A program made the position numbers and the translations under genes. This document shows, in pieces, positions 23,342-32,261 of a stretch of DNA of 41,591 nucleotides (the stretch's first letter is position 1; each line of letters starts with the position of its first letter). The notes below the pieces were generated by a model. The model saw nothing but the letters and a program-made list of their open reading frames with translations. It did no database searches and was not told where the DNA came from. The DNA is from a virus, in IMG/VR virus record IMGVR_UViG_3300032883_000366, positions 1 through 41,591 of that record; one strand, 5' to 3'.

Positions 23342-23377
23342 ATGGATGAAATAATTGATACAAGGTGTGTCAGATGA
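23342..23377 (+). CDS. Possible 11-codon coupling peptide
   Basis: An ATG at 23342 follows AGGAGAG by 9-10 nt and opens 11 codons (MDEIIDTRCVR) ending in TGA overlapping the ATG of the next gene. It may simply be chance, or a leader that couples translation of the large hub gene. Too short for any family call. Confidence 0.22.
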   Translation: MDEIIDTRCVR

Positions 23378-26346
23378 CAATTTTAGTCCCTGCTTTATTT
23401 ACCGATGCTCAGAACGCGGACGTTAACCAGATCGCTTCAAAAGTACAACTTGTTCTTGGTAACTATGCATCTGCTGCTGCTTACGGAACCATAGTTATAA
23501 GTTCTGGGGACGATGCTTCGGGGAACTACCCTGTCGCCGGAGCCATTGACGGCGACCGGACAGAGATTAACATTGGGGCCGCGTCCGTAGCAGATAACGA
23601 TATCGGCTTGAGTTCTTGGCGGTCAGCGGTGGCCCCGGACACAACACCTCAAACTTTAACTCTTACTTTTTCCCAGAGTCGAACAATTAATCGAATTAAG
23701 CTTTATCATCTTTTTAGCCATGGTCTTAAGACTTATAAACTTAGTTATTGGAATGGTGCAAGTTGGATTGACTTTGCCGCCACTTCGGATATCGTAACTG
23801 GTGGACAGGTGAGTATTACAACCATTGGAACCGTGGATACAGTAGATTTTCCGGACATTTCCACAACCAAACTTCTTCTTACCATTAGTCATACTCAAAT
23901 ACCTGCTGAGGTGGCAAATGTTGTGGAATTTGAAGTGTACAGAATTGTGGACATCACCGCCCGCGTAAAAAGTGTTTCAGTCGATCGGAGTAGAGACTAC
24001 AAAATGGCTCAGCCGATTGCATCACAAGTGAGTCTGGTTCTGGATAATACAGATCGTTTCTTTTCTATAAGTCATGTCCCTACTGCCGCTGAAGTCACCA
24101 CTGGGTATGTTAACGCAGAACTCCTTCCAAGCATTGGAATCGTTGTTCAAATGGGATTCGAACTTGTTGGGGTTCAAACGCTCGCCACTCAATTTACTGG
24201 ACTCCTGGACAAAATTGTGGTTAAGCCTTCTTCCAGGGAAGCGGAGATGGTAGCACGCGACTATATGAAACCTCTTATCAATAAAACTATTTCTACAAAA
24301 TTAAAAACTAGTACAGATATATCGAATTTAATAAAGTATCTATTAAACCTAGGGAATATTTCTACATTCGAAACTTCTGTAGATACTTCTGGAATTATAA
24401 TTGATAATTTCTTTACCTCTTCTGAAACAATTATATCTATAATAAGGAATTTAGTTCAAGCCTGTGGAGATGCGGGATTTTGGTTTGATGAGACGGGAAT
24501 TGCTACGTTTAAAATGTGGTTGAATTCAGTACCTTTAAGTCATATCGATACTGTTAACGCTGACTTTAACGCAGGGACTTTGCTTCAAAATATTACGGAT
24601 AATATTACAGTCAATAGTTTTACTCGACGATGGTTTCTTTTAGATAACTTTGAAGATGGAAGTTATTTTAGCAGTCCGACGTGGCAAGTTATTTCTGGAA
24701 GTTCAGCAGAGTGGGGGGTGATAAACTACTTTTCAAATTATAAACTATGGTATTATAATGTTGGCCCTGGGGCTGTTGGAGATACACTTCGAATGTCTTA
24801 TGCGACTGGAGCGGCTCTGAATACAGGATCCTGGTATTTTACATATCGTTACGACCCGACTCCCTATACTCCTGGTAATTTCATGATGTTTTTTGTAGGA
24901 GACAAAACAAATAACGGATATTTTTTATGGTTTACAGGAGCCGAAATAAGATTGTGTAAAGGGAATTATGGTGTTAATTCTGTACTAGCAAATTATTTTT
25001 CCACTACGAACGACGGGAATTTTCATACGATTTTTGTTAATCGTAACAGTTCTGGAGTGATGAATGTCTACCTGGACGGGACTTTAAGACTAACGGCAAC
25101 TGATACTTCTTATTCTACTGGACTTAGTACAATTGACCTGATTCTTGCTACAGCACTTCCTAGTGGTCCAGTTGGAATTTTGTGGGATGATTTCTATTAC
25201 TCCAGAGAAATTCTGACACCATCATTGCCTCCAGTTTATATACGATCAATTTTTGAATCACAAGTTGTAGATCAAGGTGTAACTATAAATATCGAAGGAC
25301 ACCTTGAGGCTACTTTAGTAGTTCCTTCTGGGTGCAGTACGGCTTGGTTTACGGCCACAAGCGCTGATGGATTGACTTTTGATGCCTGGCAACCTGTTCC
25401 CCTTAATGGACCAATTATATCTACTCCTAAAAGGTATATTAAATACCGAGTAGTATTCACAACTCCTCAAGATAGCGGAGTGTCCGGGAATGCGAACTTA
25501 TCCACACCAACAGTGTACGACGTAACAGTCTATTGGTTTGTAAATTCGGGTACTTCCAAATTTCCAGTTTTAGCTTCTTTTACATTTACTTATGAACAGA
25601 ATTTGTTTGATATTACTCAAGAATTAACAGATTCTCTGGGAGGAGACACGGCTATTATAAACGATGTCCTTGTTCAAGCTCGCCCATTTATTTTAATTGG
25701 TACGAACACAGATACTCAATGGCAAGCTACGGTTAACGTTCCAGCGGTTCCGGTTTCTGCAGCGGCTCCATTAAACATTGTAACGGGACAAGTTTTAACT
25801 TACAGTCCGAATCTTAACGCTGGAATGGACGTTGCTAACATGGCCGGAGCAAGTCCTGCAGCAGCAGTTGTAACCTTTGGGGGAGGAGCAGCGGGGACTT
25901 GGCGCTTTATTTCTATTCACCCATCTCGGCCTGTGCTCGAGATTACTATAACAACTAGCGGCACTATTACAGACTTACGGATTATTGGAAAAGTATATTC
26001 GAATTCTACAACAATTGAGCAACAACGTTTCATCGATGCATTGTCAGATAAATTGTACGGGAATCGACAACAGTCGATTTCCAACCAGTGGATAATCAAC
26101 AAGGTTATCGCATTAGCGGTTGCTGCACGTTTGGTTGAAAATTATAAAGTTCCTTTTGCTATAATTTCTTCTCTCCAAGTTCGTCCTACTTTTTCGGTTC
26201 AACTTGGGGACCGGGTTACTGTGGTTGATATTAATGCGGATGTGAACGCTGATTATATTGTGGCTGGAATTAACCACAAAATTGCTGCGAGCATGGACGC
26301 TGCTCAAGTTTCTACAGATTTAACGGTGATTAAAATACCTGTATGA
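23374..26346 (+). CDS. Tail hub / baseplate protein with discoidin and LamG-type domains, 990 aa
   Basis: The ATG at 23374 with AAGGTG is preferred over GTG at 23365. Residues about 45-190 are an F5/8-type C (discoidin-like) domain: AIDGDRTEI ... SWRSAVAPDTTPQTLTL ... INRIKLYHLFS. The hub-like part follows (about 250-410: FTGLLDKIVVKPSSREAEM), then a LamG-like insertion (about 420-610) with WYFTYRYDPTPYTPG and IDLILATALPSGPVGILWDDFYY. The C-terminal quarter (TIEQQRFIDALSDKLYGN) matches tail-spike/hub endings. Presumably at the tail tip, binding host glycans. It overlaps the next start. Confidence 0.75.
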   Translation: MTILVPALFTDAQNADVNQIASKVQLVLGNYASAAAYGTIVISSGDDASGNYPVAGAIDGDRTEINIGAASVADNDIGLSSWRSAVAPDTTPQTLTLTFSQSRTINRIKLYHLFSHGLKTYKLSYWNGASWIDFAATSDIVTGGQVSITTIGTVDTVDFPDISTTKLLLTISHTQIPAEVANVVEFEVYRIVDITARVKSVSVDRSRDYKMAQPIASQVSLVLDNTDRFFSISHVPTAAEVTTGYVNAELLPSIGIVVQMGFELVGVQTLATQFTGLLDKIVVKPSSREAEMVARDYMKPLINKTISTKLKTSTDISNLIKYLLNLGNISTFETSVDTSGIIIDNFFTSSETIISIIRNLVQACGDAGFWFDETGIATFKMWLNSVPLSHIDTVNADFNAGTLLQNITDNITVNSFTRRWFLLDNFEDGSYFSSPTWQVISGSSAEWGVINYFSNYKLWYYNVGPGAVGDTLRMSYATGAALNTGSWYFTYRYDPTPYTPGNFMMFFVGDKTNNGYFLWFTGAEIRLCKGNYGVNSVLANYFSTTNDGNFHTIFVNRNSSGVMNVYLDGTLRLTATDTSYSTGLSTIDLILATALPSGPVGILWDDFYYSREILTPSLPPVYIRSIFESQVVDQGVTINIEGHLEATLVVPSGCSTAWFTATSADGLTFDAWQPVPLNGPIISTPKRYIKYRVVFTTPQDSGVSGNANLSTPTVYDVTVYWFVNSGTSKFPVLASFTFTYEQNLFDITQELTDSLGGDTAIINDVLVQARPFILIGTNTDTQWQATVNVPAVPVSAAAPLNIVTGQVLTYSPNLNAGMDVANMAGASPAAAVVTFGGGAAGTWRFISIHPSRPVLEITITTSGTITDLRIIGKVYSNSTTIEQQRFIDALSDKLYGNRQQSISNQWIINKVIALAVAARLVENYKVPFAIISSLQVRPTFSVQLGDRVTVVDINADVNADYIVAGINHKIAASMDAAQVSTDLTVIKIPV

Positions 26347-26786
26347 TAGACTTTGTACTAAAACTCAAAAGACGATGGTTGGGGCCGAAAGCCTCAATCG
26401 GAGAACTTTATGCTGGAGACGATCCACACAAACTTTGTTTTACCCTTGAGGACGCTGAACGTGAAACTAAAGTGCAAGGAGAAGCGGCCATTCCTTGTGG
26501 AAGGTATCAAGTTATAGTTAATTTCTCCCAGAGATTTCAGCGCTCAATGCCTTTATTACTCAGTGTTCCTGGATTTGAAGGAGTTCGAATTCACTCTGGT
26601 AACACAGAAAAGGATACAGAAGGGTGTATTCTTCTGGGAAAGATACTAATAAACTCTAGTTGTATTGGAGAGTCTAGGACTGCTTTTAATGATGTATTCC
26701 TAATGTTGGAAGATGCTTCTAAACATGGAAAAATATTCGTAGAAATTACAAACGAACCGTACGATCTAGGGAAGCAGATCGTATAG
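26343..26786 (+). CDS. DUF5675-like protein, candidate lysin, 147 aa
   Basis: The core IPCGRYQVIVNFSQRF (about 50-65) and VRIHSGNTEKDTEGCILLG (81-99), with His84 and Cys95, match the DUF5675 family of phage and bacterial proteins. The His/Gly-Cys arrangement is reminiscent of the L,D-transpeptidase catalytic motif, but the spacing differs, so peptidoglycan cleavage is only an inference. It is followed at once by small membrane proteins of the lysis type and no other endolysin is visible. It overlaps the hub gene by 4 nt. Confidence 0.72.
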   Translation: MIDFVLKLKRRWLGPKASIGELYAGDDPHKLCFTLEDAERETKVQGEAAIPCGRYQVIVNFSQRFQRSMPLLLSVPGFEGVRIHSGNTEKDTEGCILLGKILINSSCIGESRTAFNDVFLMLEDASKHGKIFVEITNEPYDLGKQIV

Positions 26787-26798
26787 GTAAAGGAAATC

Positions 26799-27104
26799 AT
26801 GGACATTTCAACTAATGCACTCATTTCAAGTGGAGGTACTCTAGCAGCAATTGCTGTATCTTGGGGTGTGGTAAAATCAAAATTGGTTGAATACAAGATT
26901 GAAATTGACAAGCTTGTAGAATGGAAAGATAAGCATGCGGAGCTTGATATTAATCGACTTCGGGATATTGAAAAGAATATGGCTGAACTACGAGGGATGT
27001 TGAGTGTGAGCGCAGAACAATATAAAGAAATACTTCGACGTTTAACCATTATTGAAGTTAAAATGGAAGAGCGACGATCAATTTTTAAAGAAATTAATGA
27101 GTAA
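26799..27104 (+). CDS. Small membrane protein with coiled coil, holin-associated type, 101 aa
   Basis: The N-terminus (about 7-22, LISSGGTLAAIAVSWGVV) is a short hydrophobic segment, followed by a long charged coiled coil (about 30-95) rich in Lys/Glu/Leu. This resembles XhlA-type or holin-partner proteins in outline. AAGGAA precedes the ATG. It is adjacent to a two-segment membrane protein, so it is probably part of the lysis unit. Family assignment is tentative. Confidence 0.6.
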   Translation: MDISTNALISSGGTLAAIAVSWGVVKSKLVEYKIEIDKLVEWKDKHAELDINRLRDIEKNMAELRGMLSVSAEQYKEILRRLTIIEVKMEERRSIFKEINE

Positions 27105-27113
27105 GGAGGATAT

Positions 27114-27377
27114 ATGAACTCAATTAATAAAGCGCTTGACATGGTAAACTTGGTTAAGATACTTTTGTTCAATGAGTCCCGAAAAGTAGGATTTGGATTG
27201 TGGCTCTTTTTGGTGTCGAGTTGGTTACTCCTGAAAGGATCCCTCATCACCTCTGAACAGTGGATGACGTGCGTAATGTTATGTTCGGCACTTTTGGGCG
27301 GAGGAACAATTGCAGATAAGTGGCTTTCTAACCAGAAAGGGGGACAGGATGTTATTCCAACTACTCCGAAATCTTAA
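27114..27377 (+). CDS. Putative holin, 87 aa
   Basis: AAGGAGG precedes the ATG with optimal spacing. Two hydrophobic segments are visible (about 25-42, VGFGLWLFLVSSWLLL, and 47-66, WMTCVMLCSALLGGGTIA), joined by a short loop, with a polar C-terminus. Small size, two transmembrane segments and a position after a candidate lysin fit a class II-like holin that permeabilises the inner membrane at lysis. The 3' end overlaps the next gene by 29 nt. Confidence 0.68.
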   Translation: MNSINKALDMVNLVKILLFNESRKVGFGLWLFLVSSWLLLKGSLITSEQWMTCVMLCSALLGGGTIADKWLSNQKGGQDVIPTTPKS

Positions 27378-27846
27378 AAATCCGTATGGAATCATTTTCA
27401 TTTTGGTTGGTTGCTTGGCTGCTGAGACTTATTATATTCGGTATCAGTGGGCACAATGGAATGCTGTAAAGGCTTCCTATGAGCACCCTAAAACAATCGA
27501 AGTGGTTCGGGTGGTACGGACTGAGGGACCTGTTCGGATTGTTACTAGGGTTGTGGAAAGCTCGGTTGGTGATAAAGTCACAACCATTGAAGAAAACAAG
27601 GGTCCGACGCTTGAAGAAATATTACAAGGCGAAGAGTCCCAACCAGCACCTGTATCCGAAGTAATTCCGTCGACTAAGAATAGTCGGTTGTTGATAGGTT
27701 TGTCTTTGTTGGATTTTTCTCCCAGAGATGTCCGGCAGTATACCCTTTGGGGTGGATATTCTTTTTGGAATAGACTAGATCTTTTGTATGGACTTAATTA
27801 TAAAGATGGTATCCATCAAAATGTGATGGGTATCGTTAGATTTTAA
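27349..27846 (+). CDS. Membrane-anchored protein, candidate spanin-like, 165 aa
   Basis: The start at 27349 (MLFQLLRNLKNPYG) is chosen because AAGGGGGACAGG precedes it; the frame is open farther upstream. A hydrophobic run about 14-22 ends FILVGC, a lipobox-like motif. A Val/Glu/Arg-rich middle (about 45-80) and a beta-patterned end (LLIGLSLLDFSP ... YSFWNRLDLLYGLNY) follow. It begins inside the holin gene, a typical arrangement for spanins. No C-terminal membrane segment is clear, so it is neither a sure o- nor u-spanin. Confidence 0.5.
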   Translation: MLFQLLRNLKNPYGIIFILVGCLAAETYYIRYQWAQWNAVKASYEHPKTIEVVRVVRTEGPVRIVTRVVESSVGDKVTTIEENKGPTLEEILQGEESQPAPVSEVIPSTKNSRLLIGLSLLDFSPRDVRQYTLWGGYSFWNRLDLLYGLNYKDGIHQNVMGIVRF

Positions 27847-27855
27847 GGAGGAAGT

Positions 27856-29526
27856 ATGAACGTTTTAAATTTTTCAACTGTGGATTCTTATGTTGAATGG
27901 TCACTCTTAGATTTGCCACACAATTTGGTGACCGGATTTACGCTCGCATTTTGGGCTAACATAATAGCCACTGACTTAGGAGGAGTTGTTTTATCGGAAG
28001 AAATTGTTAGTGGTGCAGATTTAACTGGTTTGACACTTGACTTTGGTGGATCAAATTATCTATATTTTGTAGATAAAGGTGCCACTCCATCGCAATATAC
28101 TGATATTGGATACGCTGGCGCTTGGCATCATTTTGTTTATGTTTTTACAGGTACGAACGTGAATCTCTACATCGATGGTGTTTTTGTTTTAGCTGGTTCG
28201 GGTCCGCTTACTCAAGGATTTAAGAAGGGAAGTCGGATGCGGCTTGGAAAGTCTTATGTTGGAGATTTACCTTCGTCCATCTTTAAAATATGTAACTTAC
28301 ACCTTTACCTTCGAGAATTAACCATTGTTGAAATAGTCCGACTTATGCAGTATCAGGGTTATTACTTCACTGATCTGGAAACATTTTTTAAACTTGATAA
28401 GCTTTCGGATACGTTCATAAATCATATATCAGGAGCAGTTTATACCTACACTGCAAGTGGAGTTACTCTTGAAGACACACACGCTCTTGATATTTACAAC
28501 TTTAAATATGGAACCAATGTGGTACCACAAGCAACTATTGGTAATGCTTTAGGTGAACCTCAGTTTGTGTCGATTCCAAAAATGACATCAGCCGGAGAAC
28601 TTCTTCTGCAAACAGAAAAAGACTTATCTGGATGCTCTATTCTAGAGTTGTTTCTTAAAAATTCTTCTGGACAACAAATTTTTGCATCAATTGATTCTTA
28701 TGTATGGTATCATTTTGACGAAACATCTGGAATAAGTATTAAAGATAGTTCTAAGAATAGTCGGTATGCGACACTAATTCCAGGCTCTGGAGGTGGATAT
28801 ATTCCTGGAAAATTAGGTAACGCGATTCTCTTTGTTGGAGATACGTATGTGGATGGTGGAGACATTGCAAATTTTGAGTACAGTCAACCTTTCAGTTTGG
28901 AAGCATGGATTTATTTCACGAATGATGGGTATCCAAGAACTATCATGTCCCGAATAGATCGGACGGCCCAAAACCGAGGTTTTCAATTCTTTACGAATGA
29001 TGGGTACCTAACTCTATATATTTCAAATGACGAGAGTATTGGAAAGACAATTTATGTTTATACTAATGTACAGGTTGGTGATGCTGCTTTTCATCATGTG
29101 GTTGCTACATACGACGGGAGCGGTTTGGCGGCAGGTATTAAACTCTATATTGATGGTGTCCAACAATCAGTGGGTATTACTTCGGATGGTTTGGCAGGAG
29201 GCACTATTCTTAATTTAGCAAAGTTTACCATCGGTTGCGCAAACGCGATCGATCTATTTTATTTTGGGAGTATCGATGAAGTTGTTGTTTATTCACAGGT
29301 TTTAAATCAAGATCAAATTGATTTTAGGTATAATTCTGGACTTGGTACAGAGATAATGATACAACAAGGATTCGTATCTGTAATTCCAGGTCAGGTTTGT
29401 TTCTCCATTCCACCTCTCGTTTTAGCAACTCCTGGAGAGTATCAAGTTCAATTAAAATTTGGAAATGATGTGTTCGTTGATTATTCTCCGATTCATAAAT
29501 TAGAAGTTCTTGCTACTTTAGAATAA
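27856..29526 (+). CDS. Two-LamG-domain surface protein, 556 aa
   Basis: AAGGAGG lies 5 nt before the ATG. Two concanavalin/LamG-type domains are visible: about 1-165 (FTLAFWANIIATDLGG, WHHFVYVFTGTNVNLYIDG) and about 285-490 (VWYHFDETSGISIKDSS, FSLEAWIYFT, HHVVATYDG, IKLYIDGVQQS, GSIDEVVVYSQVL). These folds bind glycans or proteins. No enzyme motif. It closes the late arm, and likely acts in adsorption as an accessory fibre. Its last codons overlap the convergent - strand gene by 9 nt. Confidence 0.78.
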   Translation: MNVLNFSTVDSYVEWSLLDLPHNLVTGFTLAFWANIIATDLGGVVLSEEIVSGADLTGLTLDFGGSNYLYFVDKGATPSQYTDIGYAGAWHHFVYVFTGTNVNLYIDGVFVLAGSGPLTQGFKKGSRMRLGKSYVGDLPSSIFKICNLHLYLRELTIVEIVRLMQYQGYYFTDLETFFKLDKLSDTFINHISGAVYTYTASGVTLEDTHALDIYNFKYGTNVVPQATIGNALGEPQFVSIPKMTSAGELLLQTEKDLSGCSILELFLKNSSGQQIFASIDSYVWYHFDETSGISIKDSSKNSRYATLIPGSGGGYIPGKLGNAILFVGDTYVDGGDIANFEYSQPFSLEAWIYFTNDGYPRTIMSRIDRTAQNRGFQFFTNDGYLTLYISNDESIGKTIYVYTNVQVGDAAFHHVVATYDGSGLAAGIKLYIDGVQQSVGITSDGLAGGTILNLAKFTIGCANAIDLFYFGSIDEVVVYSQVLNQDQIDFRYNSGLGTEIMIQQGFVSVIPGQVCFSIPPLVLATPGEYQVQLKFGNDVFVDYSPIHKLEVLATLE

Positions 29527-29739
29527 GTCTTCTACCGTTTTTCGTTTAGATTTTACTGATTCGAATCCTTCCACCCATAGTTCAAACCATAGATGAGCTT
29601 CATCAAACGGACAATCCTTCTTTCCTTCACCCCTTAGCTTCGAACACCTTCCACGACTAAACACCATTTGTTCAACTTGAGTCATTCGTCCGTTAGAACG
29701 GAGCGTATTGTGTTTAGAACGAAGTATATGAATTAGCAT
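29518..29739 (-). CDS. Hypothetical small protein, 73 aa
   Basis: AAGGAA precedes the ATG at 29739. Basic N-terminus, with a lone Cys pair far apart (about 32 and 43). The FDEAHLWFELWVEGFES stretch looks globular and the end is Lys/Arg/Glu-rich. It is the last gene of the right - strand block and converges with the late arm, overlapping by 9 nt. The upstream gene ends 10 nt before its start. No family is recognised. Confidence 0.55.
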   Translation of the reverse strand: MLIHILRSKHNTLRSNGRMTQVEQMVFSRGRCSKLRGEGKKDCPFDEAHLWFELWVEGFESVKSKRKTVEDLF

Positions 29740-29749
29740 TAAAATTCCT

Positions 29750-30211
29750 TTAGTCCCAGTGTAGTCCAGGCCCGTACCAAGTTCCGAAGCAAATCTCTTT
29801 TCCGAACAATTTAAACTTTAATTTTACAACCCCACCCATGTTCGGATCCCATCGCGCAGCACCAACCCTCCAATAGAAAACCGTTTCACTTCCAGGAATG
29901 TACCCACCTTCACCGTATCCCTGTGGTTTAAATTGGAACCAACAACAAAACATTAAAGGTCTTTTGGTAAAGAGGAATCCGAATCTGGATTCCCGTTGAA
30001 TACTGGACGGACCCCAGTGTTCTGAAGATCTATCCACCCATACTACAATCCCACACCTATCCCAATACCATTCCTTTACTCCGTACACCATTTTTTCAGT
30101 ATGTGGACACATTTCAAAAAAAGCGTCCTGAGGTAAACGTTCCCATCTTTTTATTCCGATTCCCATAAGTACAATTGGATATTCTGCTGTTGGAACTAAT
30201 TTAATTTCCAT
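29750..30211 (-). CDS. Hypothetical protein, 153 aa
   Basis: The ATG lies inside the last codons of the primase gene (11-nt overlap); AAGGTG is 12 nt away, so coupled translation is likely. The sequence is unusually rich in Trp, Phe, Gly and Tyr (YWDRCGIVVWVDRSSEHWG, FYWRVGAARWDPN), compatible with a beta-rich, compact fold. No recognisable motif and no membrane segment. It may be a replication-associated factor given its neighbour. The function is unknown. Confidence 0.6.
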   Translation of the reverse strand: MEIKLVPTAEYPIVLMGIGIKRWERLPQDAFFEMCPHTEKMVYGVKEWYWDRCGIVVWVDRSSEHWGPSSIQRESRFGFLFTKRPLMFCCWFQFKPQGYGEGGYIPGSETVFYWRVGAARWDPNMGGVVKLKFKLFGKEICFGTWYGPGLHWD

Positions 30212-32261
30212 TTTTAGAGTACACCTTCCCTTCTTGGATTAGTTGTGTCAGTACTTCGCTTACGTTCCATTCCGATTTCCCACTTCTTCCACTCCGATCA
30301 ACAAGTCTTAAAAGCTCCAAATCCTGAAGGATTCGAAGGCAAGTCCCTTGAGGAAGACGAGTCTTGACCGAAATATCTCGCGTTGTAAGCACTTCTCCAG
30401 GGGCTTTACACCCCTCCCAGAGGCGACGGACTACCTCCTCGACCGTGTCTGGGGCTGTATCCAGTGCTACACGGCACACTAGGAGGTAGATGTCAAGGTC
30501 AATTTCGGGCTTTTGGAGGTAAATGGCAATGCCAATGGCCAGTTTGGCGAATTGTTTAGCCAGTCTGGTTCCTACCTCTACGGCAGGCTTGTAGATTACC
30601 ATTTGGGTGTACCTATCTCGTTCTACAATTCCCCGCATCATTGCACAAGTTTGGGCTAAGTTAACAATCTTCTCAAAAATACTTTCTGGGATGGTTGGAA
30701 GGATGTCTGGTAAGGGCATGCTAAGGACTTGAGTGGCTGTCCTGCAAAGTTCGGTTCGCATTTGTTCTTCGTGGTTAATGTTGGAAAGAGCGCGACGGAT
30801 TCGATCAGCTTCAGTTTTAGTTTTCGTACCAGTGTCGATACGGTACTTCAAAAATCGTTCCCCTAAAGACTGATGGATAGCTCCAAACTCTTCAATCTTT
30901 GGAGTCACTCCGGCCAGGATTCCGAAGTGGGAGACGTAAGATCGTTTATATCCCATTCCGAAAATCTTTTCTGTTTTACCATCATAACAGTCTCTAAGTA
31001 TTCCAAAAATTTCATCACGGCTAGTGAAGTGCATTGATAGAAGGGTTGTAAAGTCCTTCACTACCAAAATTCGATTATGTAGTCTTGGAAGTAAAGACGG
31101 ATCGTTATTTCCGGTAAATCGAACACCACTGATTAAGGTATGGGGAGTTAAAGAAGTTGTGGTTTCGATCATAGAGTGTTTCGACAAACTCATTAAGAGT
31201 TCACTTTTTGAACCTCCTGGAGGGGCCACTAAAAACATCCACAATGGTTCACCTTGGATTTTGTTGGCAAACACAACCCCAAAAATTATCTTTAAAACTT
31301 CGTCCGAAGGAAGGTATAACCATTTACGATAAGCTGCCGCCACTTCTTCGGAAGTTATTCTCACACCATTAAATACTTCGTCCGGAGAAGGCTCCATTGC
31401 TTCGGATGACAAGCCCGAACTCACTGGAGCTATCCGTACTTCTTCAGGAATTTTAAGGAGTTTTTTCAATTCTCCCCAAGCGTTTCGAGGTTTTTGTTTA
31501 GCGATAGCCTCATTTACAACAAAATCTCGGATGTCGAATCCTTCTGGGAGAAATTCAGGCCATTCCACTACTTTGATTTCTTTCGCTACTCCCTTCAATT
31601 TTCCAAAGCAAAGTTTTTTCCCTTCCTCTCCAGCTTTGTCCTTGTCATGCATTAAGAAAACTTTTCTTCCTTCAAATAAGGATATCCAAGTGTCCTTAAA
31701 AACTGAAGCTCCGGGTACTCCTACCGCTACACAATTCGTATTAAGTTTCTTAAATAGCCATGCCAAAGCGATGCAATCCCACTCCCCTTCGCAAATGTAG
31801 GCCTCTGAACCAGGCATTTGAGCTAACTTGTGGGCCCCGAGGAGTCCTAGCTTTGCTCCGGAGGTAGCTTGGGTTTTTCCTCCTAGAGAGTATCTCCGAA
31901 GGTCTTCCACCACTCCATTTGGGTTCCGGACTGGAAGAGTGTACTCTTTTCCGTTCCAACCTACCTCCCATTTTAAAAAAGCACTTTTAGGAAGCTTCCG
32001 GTCAATGGCTAGAACCATCATTTTGGAGGGTTGTTCATAGAGCGTTTTAACATTTTGTTTAGATATCAAATCCAAAAATTTATGAAAATTTCCTTTAGCA
32101 CCACACTTTTTACAGTCCCAAAGTTGATTTTCAACATTCACAAAAAAATGGTTGTCTTTATTGCAAAATGGACAATTTCCGATAGCTTGATTTCCGGCCG
32201 TTTTTTCGAATTCAACTCCATGGTCTATAAAACCACGAGGGACATCTTTTCGGTTTGACAT
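30201..32261 (-). CDS. Primase-helicase, 686 aa
   Basis: N-terminal CHC2-type zinc ribbon with Cys30, 33, 50 and 53. A TOPRIM region follows (about 150-235): CEGEWDCIALAW supplies the Glu and LMHDKDKAG the Asp pair. After a linker, an ATPase domain (about 340-490) has APPGGSKSE as the P-loop and ILVVKDFTT as a Walker B-like strand. A winged-helix-like end is at about 625-680 (LTTRDISVKTRLPQGT). GGAGG is 5 nt before the ATG. It primes and unwinds phage DNA. The ATPase is not DnaB-like; the superfamily is uncertain. Confidence 0.86.
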   Translation of the reverse strand: MSNRKDVPRGFIDHGVEFEKTAGNQAIGNCPFCNKDNHFFVNVENQLWDCKKCGAKGNFHKFLDLISKQNVKTLYEQPSKMMVLAIDRKLPKSAFLKWEVGWNGKEYTLPVRNPNGVVEDLRRYSLGGKTQATSGAKLGLLGAHKLAQMPGSEAYICEGEWDCIALAWLFKKLNTNCVAVGVPGASVFKDTWISLFEGRKVFLMHDKDKAGEEGKKLCFGKLKGVAKEIKVVEWPEFLPEGFDIRDFVVNEAIAKQKPRNAWGELKKLLKIPEEVRIAPVSSGLSSEAMEPSPDEVFNGVRITSEEVAAAYRKWLYLPSDEVLKIIFGVVFANKIQGEPLWMFLVAPPGGSKSELLMSLSKHSMIETTTSLTPHTLISGVRFTGNNDPSLLPRLHNRILVVKDFTTLLSMHFTSRDEIFGILRDCYDGKTEKIFGMGYKRSYVSHFGILAGVTPKIEEFGAIHQSLGERFLKYRIDTGTKTKTEADRIRRALSNINHEEQMRTELCRTATQVLSMPLPDILPTIPESIFEKIVNLAQTCAMMRGIVERDRYTQMVIYKPAVEVGTRLAKQFAKLAIGIAIYLQKPEIDLDIYLLVCRVALDTAPDTVEEVVRRLWEGCKAPGEVLTTRDISVKTRLPQGTCLRILQDLELLRLVDRSGRSGKSEWNVSEVLTQLIQEGKVYSKNGN

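Noticed and set aside
26343-26786. Firm call as L,D-transpeptidase
   Set aside because: The His-Cys spacing (10 residues) does not fit the usual YkuD pattern, so it was kept as DUF5675-like.
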